Assembly (NCBI RefSeq): GCF_028583425.1
Contig: NC_072795.1
Span: 10,377,001-10,441,000, forward strand
Direction of reading: 5' to 3'
DNA: 64,000 bases
From: Eublepharis macularius
Lineage: Eukaryota; Chordata; Lepidosauria; Squamata; Eublepharidae
The notes under the pieces are model-generated. The model worked only from the letters and a program-made list of their open reading frames with translations. It was not told the DNA's origin and ran no database searches. Below are positions 1 through 10,750 of this stretch, in pieces (within the stretch, counting starts at the first letter, position 1; every line of letters begins with the position of its first letter). The position numbers and the translations under genes are program-made.

Positions 1-1251
1 TGGTCTGTTTTCCAGACCATGCCCACCTTAGAGAGTAGTCCTCAGCCTCTCTCACGCTCTTAGAAGATTTCATGCTGTGCTCAATGAGGGGTTGTCTTGG
101 GTCATTAAAAGATTAAAAGGTACAGCTTGTCCTGCTGGCTGGGTCGTCGGTCACACTTCTAGTGTAACTGCTGCCATTATCTCAGTGTTAAAGGGCAGGG
201 GTGTTGATAACCAAGTGAAATATCTTTTTATGACTTCAGTTCTAAATAACCACCCCTCTCTTAATACTTTTAAAGTCACTTCAATGTAAACTAAACTAAA
301 CCAATATTACTTATGTTTGCCCGAGCTAAAGTTGAAACTGCAATTAAAAGAATGTAAAATAAAATTCAGCGGGAGCGATAAGCATCTGCCAAGCCAGGGG
401 GAGTGTTTAATATTAAAGTTGTATATAACCTAATCTAGGACTCTAAAGCCCCTGTGTTGTTCCATATATTTTCTGAAAGATTAGATTGCTATGTGCTTAT
501 GAGATATACATGCCTTTGGAGTTGTATAGAGTTTTCCCTTTTATTTCTACCTTCTGTCCTTACAATCTCAGTTGTCTTTGGAAAGTCTGGGCAATGCGTT
601 CTTGAACTTCTTCAACTGCTGCAGAAATAGGGCTCCTTGTTTTTCCTGGATAAAACAAAGTTGCAAGTTGATGCACCACGCAGTGATGTCAAATGTGCAT
701 TTTCAGTGAACAAATGAATGTGTGAAGTTGGTGGTTGCACATGAATTCCAATTTCATTTCACTGTCTACCCTGGAGTGTGTGACAATGCACACATTCAGA
801 GAAGTGGTGCAAGTTGTTGAAATGGATCAAAGTTGTGGAAAACCGAACTGCATGTGTGATTACAGAATTCTCAGAATAGGGATCTCAAACACCCCATAAT
901 ATAATAGTCAATGAGGAAGTGAGCTCCCCAATTCTTTTCAAAGAATAGGCCGCCCTTGGTACTACACTTTACAGATGAAAAAGATTTTATATGGATCACT
1001 TAACAGCACTGGAGGTTAATGGATTCTTTGGCTTTCAGAATTCCCTGTGGGTGTCTGGAAGGATCAATGTGATACCAAAAGATATGCATGTCCACACACA
1101 CATGGGTAGTAGACACTTGTCCCCAGGGGACATTGATGTTTCCATATACACAGCCATGGTAAGTCATGATAAACCTCTGAAGAAGGAAAGGGAAGTGGCA
1201 TTTGTTTAAATAAATGGTTTTTTTATTTTCTTAAGCAAAATACACAGTAGC
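1..1251. other. Intergenic, nothing recognised
   Basis: No conserved protein, RNA gene or recognisable repeat was seen on either strand. The short open frames have no codon structure or motif that I recognise. Confidence 0.5.
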
Positions 1252-1274
1252 AGAGAGAGAGAGAGAGAGAGAGA
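1252..1274. repeat. (GA)n microsatellite
   Basis: A short uninterrupted run of GA dinucleotides. Confidence 0.95.
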
Positions 1275-1483
1275 AAGATTGCTTTCAGATGATAGATTTA
1301 CTTTAAGCAGCAAATCGAGGCAGTTCAGTAATACAGTACAGTTGTAAATTCACCTGTGGCTATCCAATAAACTTTGAGAAATCCTCATGTCCCATCATGG
1401 TCAATTGTACTTAAAACAATGTGCTCCTTCTACTTCTATGTTGCTAGTTGAAGGAAAAACCATTCAGGAAATCGAGAGGATAG

Positions 1484-1610
1484 ATCCAGAGGAGTTAGCC
1501 ATGTTAGTCTGTAGTAGCAAAATAGAAAAGAGTCCAGAAGCACCTTTAAGACTAACCAACTTTACTGTAGCATAAGCTTTTCAGAATCACAGTTCTCTTC
1601 GTCAGATGCA
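1484..1610 (-). mobile_element. Penelope-like element tail, family A
   Basis: The same ~125-bp sequence recurs near 23.2, 26.0 and 29.1 kb. Read on the minus strand it has CTGACGA (1605-1599), a short GA-rich hairpin, then a GAAA-like stretch and the common tail AAGTTGGTTAGTC. This order resembles a hammerhead ribozyme core, which Penelope-like elements are known to carry. Family assignment is inferred from this layout, because no reverse transcriptase is attached. Confidence 0.6.
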
Positions 1611-2673
1611 AGAGCTGGATAGAGGCACCCCATAAGGGAACCAAAAATGTGGATGGCTTGTGGGAAAGGTAAGGAAAAGAGAGAAGGAGCCCCTTCCAAG
1701 GCCAAATGGAGTGGGGAGACTGTGAAGATCTGAAGGATGAGAAGGCCAGCTGGCCAAATGTAGGATGTCATAACTAAGGGCATGCGAGGGAAGGAAGGAC
1801 AGAACAGGTAGATTTAAAGAGAAGTAGAAGGGAGAAGACAGCTCTTACTCTGCCTGTCCTGAAGAAGTCCTTTTGTCTTGGGTTGGAGTCCCAGGTTATT
1901 GTCCAGCAAACAGCAGTTATTAATCACGGTCTGATTACAAGGGAGACTAGAGGGTCACAGAAACAGGTGTTGATTAATGTGTGCCAGAGTTCTCATGGAG
2001 AACAGGCTACTCCCTTTGGAAAGCAACTTGTATACAGACTGTTCTTGATTCTCTGGTTTGATATCAAACATATAATCTCTTTGTGTCTCTACCTGCACAA
2101 GGCCTGAGGATCTGGAAGAGCTTCTAAGCTTGGCCCTTGGTGGGCGAAGTAACAAGTGGCAACTCCATTCATGCTCTTGTGTTGGCATGAAACATCAAAA
2201 TGTTAGAACAGTTTGTTATCCACTCCTCCCATGGAGAAGAACTCATTATGGCTCATTATGGAAGTCAAATAGAAAACAAGCTATTGCTCACTTACATATA
2301 TTTGACATGGCAATGAGACAGTGAAAGCTCATCTTGTCCCTCACCATTGCAGCAGCTGATCTAGCCCAACTTTTCAAGGCCATTTGGCGTCTGCTTAAAC
2401 CTTAACTTGATTCCTGGATGTAGAACAAAGATAATTCAGAGGAGCGCTGTAACATTTTTGCATGTTACTTTGCCGATGATAAATTCTCTCGTTTGGTTAA
2501 ATATAGGTGGCAGGTAAAATGCAGATCAAATGCCAAGGGTATCAGAAACATCTTCCTAATAATTTTTAGGGCAGTCTCTGAATGTTTCATCTGACTGATA
2601 CAAACAGAGGGTTTGCATCAGTTGAGGGTTCCTCTCTCCAGGATTATTAGTCCATTGCTCTTGGAAGGGAGCC
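1611..2673. other. Intergenic, nothing recognised
   Basis: No gene or repeat family recognised. Short open frames only. Confidence 0.45.
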
Positions 2674-2676
2674 ATA

Positions 2677-2794
2677 GGGCCAAGCTACACATGACGAATG
2701 ACACTTGAACGGCAAGTGGATTGAGTGGAGGGCAAGTGAACAGGGAGAAATACACTTGCCGTTCAAGTGTCATTCGTCATGTGTAGCTTGGCCC
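2677..2794. mobile_element. 118-bp palindromic MITE, copy 1
   Basis: Begins GGGCCAAGCTACACATGACG and ends with its reverse complement. The terminal inverted repeats are about 40 bp. It is flanked by the 3-bp direct repeat ATA (2674-2676 and 2795-2797). Two further copies of exactly the same length lie at 2949 and 28728. The superfamily is not resolved; a non-palindromic 3-bp target duplication fits several DNA transposon groups. Confidence 0.88.
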
Positions 2795-2948
2795 ATAGTG
2801 AGACATTTGCTTTAAAAGCATTAAGTGGAGAAAGACTTGGCCAGTCTTCCTTTTGGGAGGTAAGGTGATTGAGTGGGTGGTGTCGCATGGAGTTCAGGAA
2901 TATGTGAATGACGCAGCTGCTCTTGACCTGTTTTTAATTTGTCTCTTG

Positions 2949-3066
2949 GGGCCAAGCTACACATGACGAATGACACTTGAACGGCAAGTGTATTTCTCCC
3001 TGTTCACTTGCCCTCCACTCAATCCACTTGCTGTTCAAGTGTCATTCGTCATGTGTAGCTTGGCCC
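2949..3066. mobile_element. 118-bp palindromic MITE, copy 2
   Basis: Same family as the copy at 2677, with its inner segment in the opposite orientation. It is flanked by TTG on both sides (2946-2948, 3067-3069). It differs from copy 1 by very few bases, which suggests recent spread. Confidence 0.88.
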
Positions 3067-3814
3067 TTGGTCTTGCTTGGGGACGACAATAACTTTGGTT
3101 GCTCTGGTGGATTATCTCCATTTAGAGATGGAGAAGGGAAAGGCATCTGTATTTTTCCTTCCTGATCAGTCTGAGGCTTTGAAATTGAAACAGTTGATCA
3201 TTCCATTATATTAAAGTTTTTGGAAAAGGGGTGATGGAGTTATTGCTCTTTGATGACATCATACTCTGAGTGGATTCAGAGAGTTTTTATTCAGTATGCT
3301 GACTTACTTGTAAGAGTCTTGAATTAGGGAATGTCTATGTTTCACAGTCATGCCTTTATAACTAACAAGTAAGATCCAAATTCTGGTTCAGACTCTTAGG
3401 TATCATAGTGTCTAGCTCAATTATTTAAAAGGCTTTGTGTTGCAAATCGGGGGACGTCTGAACCCCAAGCATCTGCAGGACAGAGAAGCGAAATTCCCTC
3501 CCGCTCCTGTGCTGCTGTGGGAAGTGTGCCACTAAGTGGGTGTCCACATTTTGATTTCTGATTTTTGACAGATGTTCCTGATCCTGAATACATTAATGTG
3601 GCACATGGTACTGCCTACATAAAGTGTGAGTGTGAAACATTTTGGCCCTCCCAACTGGCAGACAAAGGCTGCTGAGGCTTGGGGCCACTTTTGCCGCCCC
3701 GGAAAGAGAAAGTAGCTTTGCTCTCCTTCCTGGGCATCTGGGTCTCAGCTTGGGGGCGGAGCCAAGAGCCTTATAAGGCAGCTCCACCCCTCAGGCCTCT
3801 CAGTCAGCTCCTTG
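3067..3814. other. Non-coding segment; possible promoter at its end
   Basis: No gene seen. At the right end are a GC-box-like GGGGGCGGAG (3752-3761) and a TATA-like TTATAAGG (3771-3778). They lie about 40 bp before L1 ORF1 homology begins at 3815, and they do not resemble the 5' UTR of the full-length L1 at 29396. Confidence 0.35.
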
Positions 3815-4533
3815 TGCTCAAGGACATGAAACCGGAGTTGGTGAAAGAGGTTAAAGAGGCTAAAGAGACAGTGAAAAATGAGCTGGCAGAAGTGAAGAAA
3901 GGTATGGAAACAATGCAAAATGACCTGCAGGGAACACAGCAAAGAGTCAAGGTAGTGGAAAGCGCGGTGGAGAACTTAGCAGATACGCAACGAACAGAGA
4001 TGAGGGTGATGAGGGGGAGAATGGCAGTTGCGGAAAGTAAACATATGGAGAAGCAGCTGAGGTTTCGCGGCTTGCCGGAAGTGGAAGGAAAGACAGCTCA
4101 AGAACAGATCACTGAGGTGTTAGCTGAATACCTGGGGAAGGAGGAGGAGGAAGTTGTGGCTATCCTAGATGTGGTATATCGTGTAAATTCAAGAATCGCG
4201 ACCCAGAGGAAACTACCAAGAGATGTGATTGTGCAATTCACGACCAGAAATATAAAAGAGAAGATTGTGACTAAACAGTTTCAAGATCCATTGGAGATTG
4301 ATGGCAAGACGATTATTATCATGAAGGAATTACCCAGATCGGTGTTGTTAGATCGAAAAAAATATAAAGCTCTAATTCAGATTCTGAAGGACATGAAAAT
4401 AATGTACAGATGGGAACTACCAGAAGGAGTGTCCTTTGAATTTGGAGGAGCGAAAAAGCGCATTAGATCTGAATCAGAGATGGTGCAGTTTATAAGGGAC
4501 AATGAAAAGGACTTACCAGCAACAAGATTATGA
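3815..4533 (+). pseudogene. L1 ORF1 protein, N-terminally replaced
   Basis: L1 ORF1p is an RNA-binding chaperone that coats L1 RNA. The frame here is open from 3679 to 4533 (284 codons), but only from 3815 does it match L1 ORF1. What is visible is a lysine/glutamate-rich coiled coil, then the RRM-like core beginning [14 protein letters not shown], then the C-terminal domain ending about residue 284. The stop overlaps the ORF2 start in the same ATGA arrangement as the intact L1. The first ~45 residues come from unrelated upstream sequence. Confidence 0.85.
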
Positions 4534-5736
4534 ATATGGAGTGCAAAGTTTTATCTTGGAATGTAAATGGACTTAATTCACCGAATAAGAGAAAAAGTAT
4601 TTTCCACTGGCTATTAAAACAAAAATGTGATATTGTATGTTGGCAAGAGACTCATATTAGAAAACAGGATGCAAAGTATCTAAAATTGAATAAATTGGGC
4701 AGTGATTTTGTAGCGGCCTCTAATAAGAAAAAAAGGGGAGTGGTATTGTATATAAAAGAGGAGCTACAGCCAAAGTTAGTGATGAGAGATGCGGAAGCCA
4801 GATTTTTAGCAGTGGAATGTATATGGAATTTAAAGAGAGTATTGGTGATTGGAATCTATGCACCTAACGGAGCAAAAGATTAAGGAGTTTGGAGATTTGG
4901 CAGGATTTTATGTAAACAAAAAGAAGTCAAAGATATTATGTAAAAATATGATTAAATAAAAACAACAACTATTAATGGAAATAACAGACTGCGAAGTAAC
5001 AAGTAAGGTGAAATATCTGGGAATTGAACTGACTGCAAAGAATATAGATTTATTTAAAAACAACTATGAGAAACTGTGGAGTCAGATAGAGCAAGACTTG
5101 ATTAAATGGAACAGACTGAACTTGTCATGGTTGGGAAGAATTGCAGTAATTAAGATGAATGTGTTGCCAAGAGTGATGTTTCTGTTACAGACAATACCAA
5201 TTATCCGAGACTCTAAGCAGTTTGAAAAATGGCAGAGGAAAATATCAGGTTTTGTTTGGGCAGGCAAAAAGCCTCGAGTGAAAATGAAAGTGTTACAAGA
5301 TGCAAAAGAAAGAGGCGGAATGCAACTGCCCAACCTAAGACTTTATTATGACGCAATTTGTTTAGTGTGGTTGAAAGATTGGATGATGCTGAAAAACCGG
5401 AAATTACTGGCCTTAGAAGGATATAAAAAAATATTCGGATGGCATGCATACTTATGGTATGATAAAGTAAAAGCGGACTCTATGTTCTTACATCATTATA
5501 TTCGGAGAAGCCTATTCACAACTTGGAAGAAGTACAGAAATTACCTACAAGATGGAATCCCCTCATGGGTGGTTCCATATGAAGTAATAGATCCGAGAAC
5601 TGTCGATAATGAACAACAGTGTTTAACATACAAGGAGATAACCCGAATGGAATTTTCCAAACCCAAAATAAAGACGCAGGACGAGTTGTCTCCAAGGTAT
5701 GATTGGTTTCAGTACAGCCAGATCAGAGATCTTTAT
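4530..5736 (+). pseudogene. L1 ORF2 with internal deletion
   Basis: ORF2 normally encodes endonuclease plus reverse transcriptase. From 4530 to about 4880 it has the endonuclease start ([22 protein letters not shown]) and ends at IYAPNGAKD. The sequence then resumes with a reading matching the post-reverse-transcriptase region. A second open frame, 4975-5736, matches the C-terminal third of ORF2. All reverse transcriptase catalytic motifs are deleted. Confidence 0.9.
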
Positions 5737-7399
5737 CTTTCCGGAGCCTTCCTGACAGCCTTACATTGCTAGGAGTTGGTCTAGCAAACTACTGCAGTAA
5801 ATTTAAAGACACAGTACTGAAATATAATCTAAATATACAAAATCCTTATATAATTATAAGTGACACACAACATTAGAAATAGGTGACAACAGCACAACAC
5901 AGTCCTCAGTCCTCCAGTCGATTCAAATTAATTAGGAAAATCTTCCATAAATCTCCAATTAGATTCCCATATGCAGGTAAGCGAAGAATCGGCTCCCTGA
6001 TGATATAACCAGTGGTGGAGGCACCAGTCGTGCTATGAGGCGGTCCCAGCTATCAACAGCTCAACAGGTCGCAAGCTGGACTCCTGTTTCGATGTATACC
6101 CAGAGTATCTGGATTACCCACATGGGAGCAGAGAAATCTGTATGAGAGTTTTGTCTTATGAACTAATTCTGACTTTATTGTGGGTTATCAACACTCTTGA
6201 CAAAGCAACATCGAAACAGGAGTCCAGCTTGCGAAACAGGAGTCCAGCTTGCGGCCTGTTGGATCCAACTGAGGGAGATGGAGCTGTGTTTTGCTGCGAG
6301 AGGCTGAGGATCCTCATCTGCAGGCACAGCATGGTGTTCTGGCCAGCCCAGCCAAGGGTGACACTAATCAGCACTTTGCCTCCTCGTGGATTTAATTAAG
6401 AGCCAATTCTGCAAAGTGAGGGCTCCGCCAGCGGGGTGTCCTGTTGCAGTTATGGCTTTTTAACCATTCACCTCTTTCTTGAGTAGGCTCTGTTACACTT
6501 GTTTCACTGCTGTTAAATAGTCCATAACTAGTATGACTCCCGTTGGTGGGTCTTGCAGGTCCCAGCCAATGTGGCACATTACTGCTGGCTGTGTTGGCCC
6601 CCTCTGGAGAGTTGTGGAGTCCAATCAGCCCACACAAAGGTTGAGGGTCCAGTACCAGTGCTGATAGTTCTGGGCATTTAGCTGGCCATGGTGCAGTACC
6701 TTGCGACTGCTTGGTGCAAATTGGTGGGGGGTGGGTCCCAGGCCCAGCTGCCTTTATTCAGGGGTAAGAGTACATTTCCTTTAAAACTCCTGTACCTAGT
6801 GTACCTATGCTATACCCATGGAACCTGTGTTTTTACAGCACAGACTCAGAATTGGAATAGGCATACGTTCATTTCCTTCAAGTAGGGAAAGGGTTCTCAT
6901 CTCCTTTATGGGGTCACCTCCCAGAAGGAAGACGGTTGCTAGTGGGGGAGCTTAGATTCTTTACATGCTTTTTGGATCCCCTGTTTCAGGGTCTGTATGC
7001 AAGAGCACTGGTTGGTTTTCCCCAGAGGCTGACTTGGGGCCACCCCAAATGCCTTAGGATGTATGGCTATTTAGAGGGCAGTAGCATACAGGGCAACCCA
7101 GTTAACTTTTGCCCCCAGCCCTAATCGGCCTACAACCAAGCTGTACACTGTTTATGGTCTGTCCATGTGAGAGCTGTTCAAGTTGATTTGACAGGAATCC
7201 ATTCTTTGAATTGAGCAGTCTCTAAGGCATCAGCCATGGGATACTTGGAGTTGGGGGGTCCAGCAGGTAGGTAGATGGCAGTTAGCTGCAATCTGATCAT
7301 ATGTGAAGCTTGGTGTGCTTTAGAATGCCTTACTGACCATGTTTTCTTTTGGGGTGCAGTACTTGCTGCAGGAGGCTGAGTATCCTTATCTGGGACACA
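5737..7399. other. Intergenic with a small inverted/tandem repeat
   Basis: No gene seen. A ~28-bp sequence around 6065-6092 is found inverted and tandemly duplicated at about 6212-6258 (unit GAAACAGGAGTCCAGCTTGC twice). It may be a repeat end, possibly Penelope-like. Nothing else recognised. Confidence 0.4.
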
Positions 7400-8110
7400 G
7401 CCTGAAGAGCAGGGGTACGGTCCTTTGCCTCTCACCTGGTCATCCCCCTGGGGCATACTGACCCTGGCTGGTAAGGGCATGGCTCCTTTTGTACAAGCTC
7501 ACACAAGCTTGCAGTGCATATGCCAACAGTAGCCTGATAGCCCTGTGGGGAGGTGTGGTCCTCACCTCACATTAGTCATTCATCAAGTATCAATGACCTA
7601 GTCCTTTGGAGCATGGGCCCTTCCAACTGATGCCACGAGGGGAGGTGCAGTCCTCTGCTTCACATTTGGTCAGTCACCATATGGCAATGGCCTTAGTTTG
7701 CAGGGCACGGACGACTTTGGTGTCAGGCTAACATAAACTTGCAACGCTCAGGCAAGTAGTGGACTGATGGCTCAAGGGGAGGTGCAGTCCTCCACCTCAT
7801 GTTGGTCATTCATTGCGTGATAATGATCTTGGCTTGCTGGGCATGGCCCCTTCCATATCAGGCTCACACAGACTTGCAACGCTCAGGCAAGTAGTGGCCT
7901 GATGGTTCGAGGGGAGGTGCAGACCTCTGCCTCATGTTTGATCATTCACCTGGGAAGTAATAGCCTTGCCTCACAGGGCATGGCCCTTTTGTTACAGGCT
8001 CACACAGGTTTGCAGGCAAAGGCAAGTAGTGACCTGGTGGATTGAGGGGAAGTGCTCCTCCGCCTCATGTTTTGGTCATTCACCTGGGTAGTAATGACCT
8101 TAGCTTTGGG
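7400..8110. repeat. ~135-bp tandem repeat array
   Basis: The block GGGGAGGTGCAGTCCTC and the following segment recur at about 7544, 7634, 7773, 7907 and 8043, with a more divergent unit near 7410. Spacing is mostly 134-139 bp, with one short unit. Each unit also holds a GGCAAGTAGTG motif and a CAGGCTCACACA motif. About five units are present, moderately diverged. Confidence 0.82.
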
Positions 8111-8365
8111 GGAGGGCTGGAGTTGCAACCCAGTTAACAGGCCAAATGTGACAACCTCTACAGAAGAGACGGGGATGGCTGCAAAATACTCCTGGATGAT
8201 TTATGGCAAGGACTCAGGTTGGCCATAAGCCACCTGTGGGGTGCAAGGGCCTAAGCAGAGCCTTGGCCCTGGAAGTGGCAGGATAGAGTTGGGGAAAGGG
8301 AGCGGGCTAATGGGCACCCTTGGCTCATGCCCATTGGTGGGGAACTTGGGGTCTGTCAGGATTTG

Positions 8366-9000
8366 ACATGGGCATGAACAGCATTACGAATGCAAAAAAA
8401 CCACGAACAGCCCATTTGGTGGTTCGCGAACAAGCTGTTCATGAGACCCCATTCTAGACAAACAAGTGGTTGTCACAAGCCTCATTTGTGGTGTTCGTCT
8501 GCTGTTCATGAAGCCAGACAGTCAGGCACCTTCAATCAATTCCCTTGGCAACGGAGGCAGGGACTGCCTGAACTCTGTCTGCACTCCTTCTGTCTCCCTG
8601 GAAACCCCAATCTAAGCCCAACTTAGCTTGATGGGCAGGTCTTCCTTCCAAGTGTGGAGCTCCAAATTGGTTACAATTGGTTACATGGGAGCAGACACCA
8701 GGGGGGAGGGAGGGGGAGGGGGTGTTCTGTGGCCATGGGAACTCCAATCTCATCCCTGCAAACCCTGTTAGGCAGTTCTGACTGCCAACCACAGACCTCC
8801 TGTGTTGCTCTATGGGACCTCTGGTTATAAAAGACACTGTGCTCCCAGGCTGGCTTTCAGTTTCAGCAAGCAGTGGAGTGGGAGAGAGCTGTTGCTAGCC
8901 TTTCGGGAGAGAGACAGAGAGAGGGCATTGGAGCTGGGATTTTGTGTGTGCATGGTGGGATAGGGATGTATCCCCTCTGGTTCCAGGGCTGCTGCCAGTC
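8366..9000 (-). mobile_element. hAT-type non-autonomous fragment, TAGAGATGGGC family
   Basis: The left edge (ATGGGCATGAACAGCA) and the following 150 bp match the reverse complement of the right end of the complete hAT at 49758-50438. The middle also matches, inverted, the fragment at 52206-53000. A TATA-like TATAAAAG lies at 8826-8833. The far end is missing at about 9000, so no target duplication can be assigned. Confidence 0.7.
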
Positions 9001-9300
9001 GGATTGGCTAGTGGGCTTCATGGAGACCAGCTGAGAGGACAGACTGCTGCTGGGACCTCAAGCTTCATGGTGGTGTGGTTGGAGCTTTAAGGGGGGAACC
9101 ATTTGCCTGGCCAGCCAGGTTACAGCCATGTGCATGGATGGCTCACACCCAGGCAGTGGGGCTCGCCCAGACAGGTCAAGGCAGCAGTCCTGGCACGGAC
9201 ACCAGGGTTTGACCTGTACCACAATTAGATCCCTTACTGTATTGACAGTTATGTTGTATTTTAAATAAAAATGGCACTTGAATACCAAAGCCTTGTGTCT
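9001..9300 (+). repeat. Dispersed repeat end with polyadenylation signal
   Basis: This segment (for example CCAGCCAGG, then GCTCGCCCAGACAGGTCAAGG) is found in reverse orientation at about 41095-41330. It ends with TTTTAAATAAAAATGG, a polyadenylation-like signal. This could be the 3' end of an LTR or other retroelement; the class is not determined. Confidence 0.5.
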
Positions 9301-9445
9301 GCCTCGTTATTCCAACTGGGGGGGGGGCAAATGGTCATTACCTTTGCAGAACAGGTTCAGCCAAAAGAGGGAAGAAGCACTTTAAGAGTTCCGGTTGTAG
9401 TAATTGACAGGAGCTCCTTTAAATAGGCAGTGAATAGAACAAATG

Positions 9446-9684
9446 CTATGGTAATTGGCCATCAAGAGCTTCAGAGGTGGCATTCACACCCAAGGAAACA
9501 GAATTGATGTGAGTAACATTTGTGTATTGTGGACCTTTATTGTTATTTGTAAACAGGCAATGAATGTTGGCAACTGGTTTGTGAATTTCAATGACAGGTT
9601 TTTTCAAGTCAGAGTCACCCTTGGAAAAGGTTAATGAAATTGGCTTGGCATAGACTTTATTGGATTCTCCTGGATCATCTGTAC
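9446..9684 (-). CDS. Candidate orphan exon B, unknown protein
   Basis: On the minus strand an acceptor-like tract ending TTTGCAG precedes 9684. From there one frame is open for 78 codons to a TAG stop at 9446. The peptide is Ser/Thr/Asn-rich with possible N-glycosylation sites (NVT, NAT) and one cysteine, suggesting a secreted or surface protein. I do not recognise the family. Reading the open frame requires the upstream exon to end in phase 1. Exon A just upstream cannot supply this without a stop, so either it is a separate exon or the locus is a pseudogene. Confidence 0.35.
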
Positions 9685-9748
9685 CTGCAAAATACAAAGG
9701 AATACCATTAACCATAGAATACAGAAGAGAATAAGACTATATGCTTAC

Positions 9749-9792
9749 CTTGGTATCCGGGAGCACCGCGAAGGCAACACTATTCTCTCTAC
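9749..9792 (-). CDS. Candidate orphan exon A, 44 nt
   Basis: On the minus strand a pyrimidine-rich tract ends TTTTCAACAG just before 9792, and a donor AAG|GTAAGC follows 9749. This makes a textbook 44-nt micro-exon 64 bp upstream of candidate exon B. Its open phase does not join to the open frame of exon B. The pair could be spliced alternatively, non-coding, or decayed. Confidence 0.3.
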
Positions 9793-10482
9793 CTGTTGAA
9801 AAGGAGAAAAGAGGAATAATTAGAATTGGACTTTAGAGCCAATGTTTCATTTGGCTGGATTGATTTTTTTGATATTGTGCTCATTGTTTTTCAGATGTTT
9901 ATATTGATGTATTTAATGTTATTTATTGTAGTTATTTATCGTACTTACTAGGAAGGGTATTTTCAATTGTGAACACATATTTATTGCACCAAAGCACTTT
10001 AATTTTATTGCACTATTATATGAAAATACTGATATTGTATTAGTCGTATTGTTGATAGACTTTTTGACTTGCACCACAGGAGGGTTTTATACCCTTTCGT
10101 AGAGGTTGGTTTGTACCTGTGGTAGCCTCTCTTTGCATTTTGTGCATTAAATGAGCCCATCAGTAAGTTTCAGGGTAGTTGACATCAGTACGCTGATGAT
10201 ACGATATTGCAATAACCAACAGTGCATTGATATGCAGGGTCACCCCAGTCTAACCCACTGAAAACAATGAGCTCAGGCTGCAGTGGAACTGCACAGGATT
10301 TCACCACAAGCCTTCAAATACTGCTCTATTCTGAACTGGTGACTGGATACAGGGGTCAAATGGATATGGAGAAGTAACTAAACCTGGATCCAGACAAGTG
10401 TAGGGTGATGCTGCTTAGAAAACCAGATGTCCAGGGAAGGGTCTCCACAGCAGTCTCAAATCTTTTCTCTCATGGCTTCCAA
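9793..10482. other. AT-rich intergenic, nothing recognised
   Basis: No gene, hairpin or known repeat recognised here. Confidence 0.4.
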
Positions 10483-10502
10483 CCCCCCCCCCCCGCCCCC
10501 GC
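10483..10502. repeat. Poly(C) tract
   Basis: A run of C interrupted once by G. Confidence 0.9.
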
Positions 10503-10534
10503 GCAGCAGCCTGCCAGAAGTGATCCACAGTACA

Positions 10535-10750
10535 CCTTCACTCCCTCTAGAATTTCCAATTCTGGCTTGGGAAATTCCTGGAAAGTTGGATACAGTGCCC
10601 CAGGGAGGACAGAATTTGGGAGGGAGCACAGCCGAGATGTGATGTTAAACAGTCCACCCTCAAAATCTATAGAATCACTTCCAGGGAAACTTATCTCATG
10701 AAAAATAATTCAAGGAGAACTCCAGACTGCACTAGGAGGTTGGCAACCCT
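10535..10750 (-). mobile_element. GGGTTGCCAAC-type MITE, partial
   Basis: The right edge GGTTGGCAACCCT and the internal GAATTTCCAATTCTGG ... GGGAAATTCCTGG segment match the family seen more completely at 22457-22678 and 57193-57383. The other terminus is degraded. Confidence 0.55.

Larger units (their letters stand above)
3815..5736 (+). mobile_element. L1 retrotransposon copy A, truncated and internally deleted
   Basis: The sequence tracks the full-length L1 at 29.4-36.8 kb. It starts about 30 codons into ORF1, runs through ORF1 and the start of the ORF2 endonuclease, then jumps at about 4880 from the endonuclease to the region after the reverse transcriptase. Roughly 1.8 kb is missing by comparison with the full-length copy. 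It stops abruptly at 5736, well before the L1 3' end, with no poly(A) and no visible target duplication. It is a non-functional relic closely related to the L1 at 59110-62891. Confidence 0.92.

Noticed and set aside
2977..3165. 62-codon frame starting inside the 118-bp MITE
   Set aside because: Translation of the MITE palindrome and flank only.
7178..7480. 100-codon minus-strand frame
   Set aside because: Lies partly in the tandem array; no recognisable protein.
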